Below, one piece after another: positions 54,801-64,000 of a stretch of 64,000 nt of DNA. Below the pieces are notes generated by a model that was not told the origin of the DNA, did not search any database, and was given only the letters and a program-made list of their open reading frames with translations. The stretch spans positions 434,001-498,000 of the forward strand of contig RSEE01000023.1 of assembly GCA_003971905.1 (NCBI GenBank). Direction: 5' to 3'. Position 1 is the first letter of the stretch. Each line of letters opens with the position of its first letter. The stretch comes from Moniliella sp. 'wahieum' (Eukaryota > Basidiomycota > Moniliellomycetes > Moniliellales > Moniliellaceae). A program made the position numbers and the translations under genes.

Positions 54801-56044
54801 GCGGCAACCGGGGTACCACACACCACAGCGATCGAGCCCACCTCGGTTGGACCCGAACCACCCTTGGTCGTGTCGGCGCCGCCTAGGGCACGCGACTTGT
54901 TGAACGCACCCAGTTACCAAGGTCCCAGGGCAAGTATAACTACGTGTCCCCCACGGCTGCGGGGGTTCATGCGCTGCGCACAGGGCGGATGTCAACCCCA
55001 GGTCAACCCAATTACTTGACCCCTACGATCCGCCCGTCGAGGAAGTGCGTCGGGCCGGTACGGCGACTCCAACTGCCCTGGTCGCACACGAACCGCAATC
55101 CGGAACCAAAAAGGTTACCAAACGGTCTACCCTGCCGCGGGTATTTCGCCGCCCGCAGCCGTGTGCATCCAAGCCCAAGGGCAATAGTCTCAGTGCGCCC
55201 TCGACGCCGTTGCCCCCCACGCCGTTGGGGATGAAACGGCACGTGTCCTTAAGTGCCAAACCGACTACGGTGGGCAAACATGTACCTGCCTCGCATGATG
55301 CCCGTCCGCTGTCGCCAGCACTCAAGTCGCCTGTTGGAGACGGCCGCGCGTCGCCAGCGGTGGCGGCGGGCGTGGCTCGACGCAAGTCGGTCCGCATGGC
55401 GCCCGACACCAAGTTTACGAGCACGCGCGCCCCGTCAGTCGTACCGCCACGCCGTCGGTGGGGCAGGCAAAAAGAAAAAAGTGTTCGTACCCCACCAGCA
55501 CCCATCCCAGCTCCCGTGGTTACCATCCCCTTCCAAGTGACCGCACGGGCTCCTCCATCGTTCGTCCGGACCAGGAGGGACCGGCCCGATCCCGTTGGCT
55601 CCGAGCTTGCATCGCGCTCCCTCTCGTACTGCCGCACTCGACTAAGGCCCACCGTGCCCCTCGTACCGGTCGTCCAGCTTCGGCCCCGGCACCTGCCCCT
55701 GTCGTGGCAAGGGTTTCGTTCCCCGAGCACCAGGTTCGAGCTTGGGTGGCACCGGGTTTGTTCCTTCGGCGCCAGGACCGGTGCTGCACCTGTACGACGT
55801 GCCTCTACGTCCCACTCTACTCCTTGACCGCTCCCTTGTCAGCGGGGCGGCGTCCGGCCCGGCGGGGAGACAGGCGCGGCCCAGTTCAGCTGGTTGGACC
55901 ACCCGGATTGGTGCGCTTGCCGATTCTTCGGACGAGGAAGGGCCGGGGGCAGGGGAGGGAGAAGTAGAGTATGCCCAAGCTCGTCGTGCTTTCTCGTCGG
56001 CTTCACGCCACTTGGGCGTGGCAACTCACGCCTCGCGAAAGTAA
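51843..56044 (+). CDS. Ivy1-like (BAR-type) domain protein with very long disordered C-terminus
   Basis: The N-terminal 250 residues read as a coiled membrane-binding domain similar to Ivy1-like proteins of basidiomycetes: THAADSRLLANLIRAEKDSM, TSALHTAASALAAWGAAEGS, SQRTHVAAIDGYRAALKDVL, REDSIRDVLRDRDILVSRLI, KINEAQRELRACETVLAAEQ and FKEALTMRAKTMGDVGNAMV. A 76 nt intron (52642-52717, GTACGT donor, ACTAAC branch, AAAAG acceptor) leads to about 1,100 disordered residues rich in Ser, Pro, Thr and Arg with recurrent pieces such as RRGANEEEIREWRALGPRRF, KKPRAFWDEMSKLFRP, RHVNGQFASDAASTRTGKRS, ISNWVANSKDVPSAARQHSI and KSVRMAPDTKFTSTRAPS. It ends ADSSDEEGPGAGEGEVEYAQ, then a stop at 56042. More than ten frame changes are needed. 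Ivy1 in yeast sits on vacuole membranes and binds phospholipid and Ypt7; that role here is inference. Confidence 0.72.
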
Positions 56045-56603
56045 TCGGCGTACTCCGCTTCCTTTCCTTCTCCTCCTTGGGACGTATCCTTCTCCTTATC
56101 CTGAGGATTGGGTGCACCAACGTGAAGCGGGACCTGGAGTGGGAACGATCCTTGCGGGATCTCTTGCTCCTGCGCTCTCCCTTTGCTCTCCCTCCTGCTC
56201 ACAATCCTCGCTCTCGATCTCGCTCCTCTCTCCTGCTCCTACCTCCGTCCGCTTCCCCCTCTCATGGCCCCGGCTTCCGTCCCCGTCCCGTCCGCCGTCC
56301 TCGCTCTCGCTCCTCGCTCTTGTCCCCTACCCCCCTTCCTAAGCGCTTGTCTTTTGGTCTTTCGTTGATCCCCGTCTCTTTCCTCCGCTCCCCCACTTCT
56401 CACACTCGTTTCACTGCCCCCCTTCTGTTACACCTAGCCCCTATCCTACCTGGCCTGTACCCCCCTCACTCTCTTTTGCTGCTTACCGGTTTTGCTTCAT
56501 AACCCTTTTTTGGCACCCCTTCCTTTGGAGTTGTAGATGACGCACTAGACTCTTTGAGTGGAGTATGAATTGCTCCACACTTCCCCATCGTGCTCATACC
56601 TCG

Positions 56604-57060
56604 TCATCCGAACATTTTTTCGACGCCATCTCCCCGCCTCCCCTTCCTGCTAGATACTTCGTGGACCTTGCTCCTTCCTCGTCCCCCTTTGTTCGTCTTT
56701 TCCTCCTCCCGTGAATGCGCTCTTCGCTTTAAAACTTCAAGGGCCTCAGCCCGGCCCAGCCTCAACTCAATCACCATATACGGAGGCTCATCAACATCCC
56801 GCCAGTGGCCGGTGGAACTGCCGTCGCGGTGCTCTAGCTCACGCGCGACTGGCGTGATTGGTGTGGCCCGTGTCCGGTGGCCAGCTTCAAGGTCCACCAC
56901 ATATCGACCATCGTTCTTGCCGTCGGATACCATCCGTGCTCATTGTCAGATCGGTCATGTTAATGCGTATCGAGGAGACCGGAGGCCTCATCTGTTCAGT
57001 CCCGCCTTTCGCCCCCCTACTCGCATCTCGATTGACGAATGTGGAAGAGCAATAAGCGTG
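56604..57060 (-). CDS. Small unrecognised protein
   Basis: A minus-strand segment reads NMTDLTMSTDG, then after a likely one-base shift SDGKNDGRYVVDLEAGHRTR, ATPITPVARELEHRDGSSTG, HWRDVDEPPYMVIELRLGRA and EALEVLKRRAHSREEEKTNK, ending at 56604. Composition and an amphipathic, charged end look protein-like, but no domain is recognised and the start is open. It could be a short conserved fungal protein or a chance open frame. Confidence 0.35.
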
Positions 57061-57470
57061 TGGGCGCAAGGGCTGCTAAGATGCAAAGCAAGAACAACCC
57101 ACTTTCGCACAGCAGCGTTCAAGTGAACAGTGAAGTGAACATTGCATGCGCTGAGGAAACGATACGGATTGCAACATTCAAGTGTGACTGCTGCGCTGCT
57201 CCGCCGGCTGCCGCGCTGGTCCGTCGGCTGCCGCTGGCGGCCGCGATTAATTTTTGCCCGGAAATCAAACTGCAACACTTGCGGTCAGCCTCCCTGGCAC
57301 TCCAATGAGACCTACTGATCTAACAATCGCCCACACCCACACCGCGCCAACGGGAACTTGACCCATTTATACCTCTCTTGCATCCCGTTTCCATCACTCG
57401 TCCCGCCTCCCCCCCGTGCTCCCTCCTCGCCACCACCCCCTTTCCGTCTCTCTTTCTGTCCGCCGTCCAT

Positions 57471-58372
57471 ATGGTCGCCGCCGCTCCCGCCAAGAAGCTC
57501 CGTGTGCTCTGCCTCCACGGCTACACCTCCAATGCCCTCATCTACCAGAAGCGGTGCGGTTCGCTCCGCAAGAGCCTCAAGTGTACGTTCCTTTGCACCC
57601 ACACCCGCATTGGGAGCACCATGGGATCGTGTACTGCGTACTGCCCCACTTTCTCTGTAGCGGTTGCCGACATGTACTTTATGAATGCGCCGCACATTGT
57701 GCAGCCCATCGGTGCGCTGCAGGAGTCCGAGGCAGAGCCCCGGCGGTGGTGGACGAATCGACACCGTTGGAAGAGCAACCACGTGGGTGGTGGTACTTTG
57801 ACGACAACGAAGGTGCCAAGACGGAAGGAACCCGCATCATTGCCGGGTGGGACAAGACGGTGGCCTACCTCAGCCAACAGCTCACTGAGCACGGTCCCTT
57901 TGATGCGATCCTCGGCTTTAGCCAGGGCGGCTGCCTTGCGCCGCACTCACGTCGGCATTTGAAGACCCCACCCGCTGGCCGGGCCTGCACTTGCACCCCG
58001 ACCAAAAACCCGCCAAGTTCACCGTCATTATTTCGGGGTTCAAGAATGGAGAGGAGCAGTTTGAGGCGCTGTACAAGCAAGGTAAAGACACCGCTTTTGC
58101 TCGTTGTGGGCAAGGAAGACCCCATCGTCGCACCTTCGACGTCCATGTCCCTGATGGACTACAGTGAGGACGTTCGGCTGGAGGAGCACCCAGGCGGTCA
58201 TGCCACCCCGACCCAGGGCCCTTGGCGTAACTTCTTCAAGGACGTGTTCGCTGCCTTTGCCCGCCCAGACGGTCCTGGCGACTGGCATGCCATCCCGGGG
58301 CCAAACGAACGCGCACCGGGCCCTGCTGCTCCTAGCAAACCTGCCAGTGCAGCATCCACGCCCAAAGCCTAA
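57471..58372 (+). CDS. FSH1: FSH1-family serine hydrolase, one intron
   Basis: Alpha/beta-hydrolase of the FSH1 family (Fsh1-Fsh3 in yeast, related to human OVCA2). It starts MVAAAPAKKLRVLCLHGYTS, with the oxyanion-loop LCLHGYTSNA. A 78 nt intron (57583-57660, GTACGT to TGTAG) joins SLRKSLK to VADMYFMNAPHIVQPIGALQ. GWWYFDDNEGAKTEGTRIIA and WDKTVAYLSQQLTEHGPFDA lead to the nucleophile elbow GFSQGG (Ser), then VVGKEDPIVAPSTSMSLMDY with the catalytic Asp and EEHPGGHATPT with the His. The tail is Pro/Ala-rich, ending ASAASTPKA-stop. Frames change near 57745, 57950 and 58080. The substrate is unknown. Confidence 0.9.
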
Positions 58373-58793
58373 TGCCGAGCAGGCTGACCCGGAAATCAGT
58401 ATAAACGACTTGATGCAATGATGCGGGGCTGTGAGGAGAACTGATGAAAAAGGCTTGTGGGGATGCCGTTATAGAACCGGCGGTGAACAACTGTGTCCGC
58501 ACGGTGTAGCGTAGGGTGGGTAGGTAGGGTACGAGGTGTGAAGTGGGATCATTGCGTTGAAGAAGGAACGGCTGGCAGATAGAGGCCGGGCGCAGTGTAG
58601 CCTGGCTGTGTTGGGGCCAAGGACCCTTTTACCGGGGGATGATCGGATGACCGATCGATGACGATGGCCATGTAACATGTAACGTGAACGGTGAGCGGCT
58701 GAGCGCGAGCAGCGAACGTTGAAGTTGAACGTTCAAGTTGAACATTGAACATTGCGTGGGCGAAGGTTGCAAACCAAGGGGAGTCTGCCCACA

Positions 58794-58896
58794 GTAGGGT
58801 TCGAAACAGAAACCCACCGCAGTAGCCTCCCGTCTGTCCAGTGTAGTGCCTGGAAAACCCAACGGAGCACTAGGCCAGAGCAAAGTTCAACCCTAG
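58794..58896. promoter_or_regulatory. RPL2 promoter AACCCTA boxes
   Basis: GTAGGGTT (58794-58801) and AACCCTAG (58889-58896) lie 100-200 bases before the RPL2 5' UTR intron, in opposite orientation. They match the boxes in the other translation-gene promoters here. Function inferred. Confidence 0.45.
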
Positions 58897-59058
58897 CGCC
58901 ATCTGTCCTCCCGCTTGCCCCCCGCCAGTGTGCTGGGCCGGGCGAGGAGATGGAAGGCGGCTGCTTGCTCTCCTCCCCTCCAGCCACACCTTCTGTGAGT
59001 CGCTTGCCCTGGCGCTGTGCTGCTTCGTCGCGCCCCCACTAACCCCGGACAGACTACA

Positions 59059-59648
59059 ATGGGTCGTGTTATTCGCTCCCAGCGCAAGTCGGGTGGCATC
59101 TTTAAGTCGCACTCGTCCCACCGCACCGCGCCGGCCAAGCTGCGCACGGTCGACTTTGCCGAGCGCAACGGCTACATTCGTGGTGTTGTGCGCGAGATTG
59201 TGCACGATGCCGGCCGCGGCGCTCCTTGGCAAGGTGACCTTCCGTGACCCGTACCGCTACAAGCTGCGTACCGAGCACTTTATCGCCACCGAGGGCATGT
59301 CCACCGGCCAGTTTGTCTACTGCGGCAAGCGCGCCGCGCATTCCGTGGGCAATGTGCTGCCCCTGTCGGCTCCCGAGGGTACGATTGTGTGCAACGTGGA
59401 GGAGAAGGCTGGGACCGCGGCACGCTTGCCCGTGCTTCGGGCAACTACGCCACCCATTGGCACGATGCCGACGGCAAGACGTCGCGTATCCGTCTGCCTT
59501 CTGGCGCCAAGAAGATTGTTCGTCGGCGTCGCGCGCGACGGTGGGCATCGTGGCCGGTGGTGGCCGCATTGACAAGCCGCTGCTCAAGGCCGGCCGTGCG
59601 TTCCACAAGTACCGCGTCAAGCGCAACTCGTGGCCGCGTACTCGTGGT

Positions 59649-59680
<32 letters not shown>

Positions 59681-59810
59681 TGGTGGTAACCACCAGCACA
59701 TTGGTCACGCATCGACCATCTCCCGCTGGGCCCCGGCTGGTCAGAAGGCTGGTCTGATCGCTGCCCGCCGCACGGGTCTGATCCGCGGTACGCTCAAGAA
59801 GGGCGACTAA
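59059..59810 (+). CDS. RPL2: 60S ribosomal protein uL2 (L2/L8), several frame breaks
   Basis: Large-subunit protein near the peptidyl-transferase centre. The start [20 protein letters not shown], then [60 protein letters not shown], and the signature region [20 protein letters not shown] and the end [12 protein letters not shown]-stop match the family; length is about 253 residues. Frames change near 59225 (GRGAPL), 59410 ([14 protein letters not shown]), 59455 and 59525. A short 5' UTR intron fits 58995-59052 (GTGAGT donor, CACTAAC branch, GGACAG acceptor), six bases before the ATG. The upstream spacer has AACCCTA boxes. Confidence 0.95.
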
Positions 59811-60246
59811 GCACATGGCGATGGTTGGATTGGACGTGCCTACGCGGCCGCTCGATCGCATCCTACTCCCCCTCCATGCCGCTGCCGCTGCAGCTTGGCT
59901 GTCTCTATGCTGTAAAACTTCCATTGCTCGTTGTGGGCATCAATGGATTCCCTGTCCTTCCAGGACGCCCCCTCTTTGTTACTTTGATTTGCATATAGTT
60001 GAAGGTCCCAACTAGTCAACATCAGCCTGTCGTGCCTCCTGCCTGCCAACCTGGCATCATGCTTTCCACCACATCTCTGCAGCTTATTCGCACCCCCCTT
60101 CATATTGATGTCTGGTCAACTATCCGTCGAGCAGCTTGCTGGCAGGCATACAAGAATTACATTTCCTCCTCTTTTTTTTATCTTAACCCCTGGTGGCCGT
60201 CGCTTGCGCCACTCACCATCTAGAATTAGTAGCTGCCAACAAACCG
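59811..60246. other. Converging 3' ends of RPL2 and RPB2
   Basis: About 430 bases between convergent genes. No gene seen. Confidence 0.5.

Positions 60247-64000
<3,754 letters not shown>

Noticed and set aside
58735-58860. Possible tRNA around GGGTTCGAAAC
   Set aside because: The T-arm-like sequence has too large a loop and there are no matching acceptor, D or anticodon stems.

Overview
This 64 kb window is nuclear DNA from a fungus, most likely a basidiomycete and perhaps Ustilaginomycotina (inferred from the feel of the protein sequences, not from a tree). It holds eukaryotic-only genes: cytosolic ribosomal proteins, poly(A)-binding protein, VAC8, mitochondrial HSP78 and RNA polymerase II RPB2. 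The introns are short (about 75-90 nt) with GTRNGT donors, CTRAY branch points and YAG acceptors. Two leucine tRNA genes carry introns.

Nearly every conserved gene needs several one- or two-base corrections to be read through. Most of these are a base missing from a short homopolymer (CCCC read as CCC, and so on). I take this as consensus error in an unpolished long-read assembly, so I give each gene as one span from inferred start to inferred stop and describe the frame breaks.

Layout: 0.3-2.0 kb divergent RPS6 and RPS13; 3.1-3.9 kb a GRGGxGN-repeat (DUF3602-type) protein; 6.3-12.3 kb three copies of a small secreted-protein gene, two of them in a ~1 kb inverted repeat; 15.1-17.5 kb RPL13 and SYM1/Mpv17; 20.2-24.5 kb PAB1 and VAC8; 25.1-27.8 kb an SPX-RING protein ending in a possible CaaX box; 29.7-32.2 kb HSP78; 32.8-35.7 kb a single-pass membrane protein and a PRELI/UPS lipid-transfer protein; 36.4-39.1 kb two unrecognised genes; 39.9-41.55 kb a small LTR element with one extra inverted LTR; 42.1 kb a VTT/TMEM41-type membrane protein; 44.3-51.1 kb two paralogous acidic ubiquitin-interacting-motif (UIM) genes and a duplicated tRNA-Leu cassette (UAA and CAA); 51.8-56.0 kb an Ivy1-like scaffold; 57.5-59.8 kb an FSH1-type hydrolase and RPL2; 60.2 kb to the right edge RPB2, truncated at its 5' end.

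The two strongest discoveries are a full-length intein (~405 residues) inside RPB2 at GMV/CPAE, and a genome-specific class of intergenic microsatellites in which every unit is a six-base palindrome plus one base (ATGCATC, AAGCTTG, ACATGTG, ACTAGTC, ACCGGTA, ATCGATC, AGGCCTT, AGTACTG). Also notable are the LTR(-)/LTR(+)-internal-LTR(+) composite bounded by one CTTTT target-site duplication, and the two duplicated tRNA-Leu cassettes that differ in anticodon.
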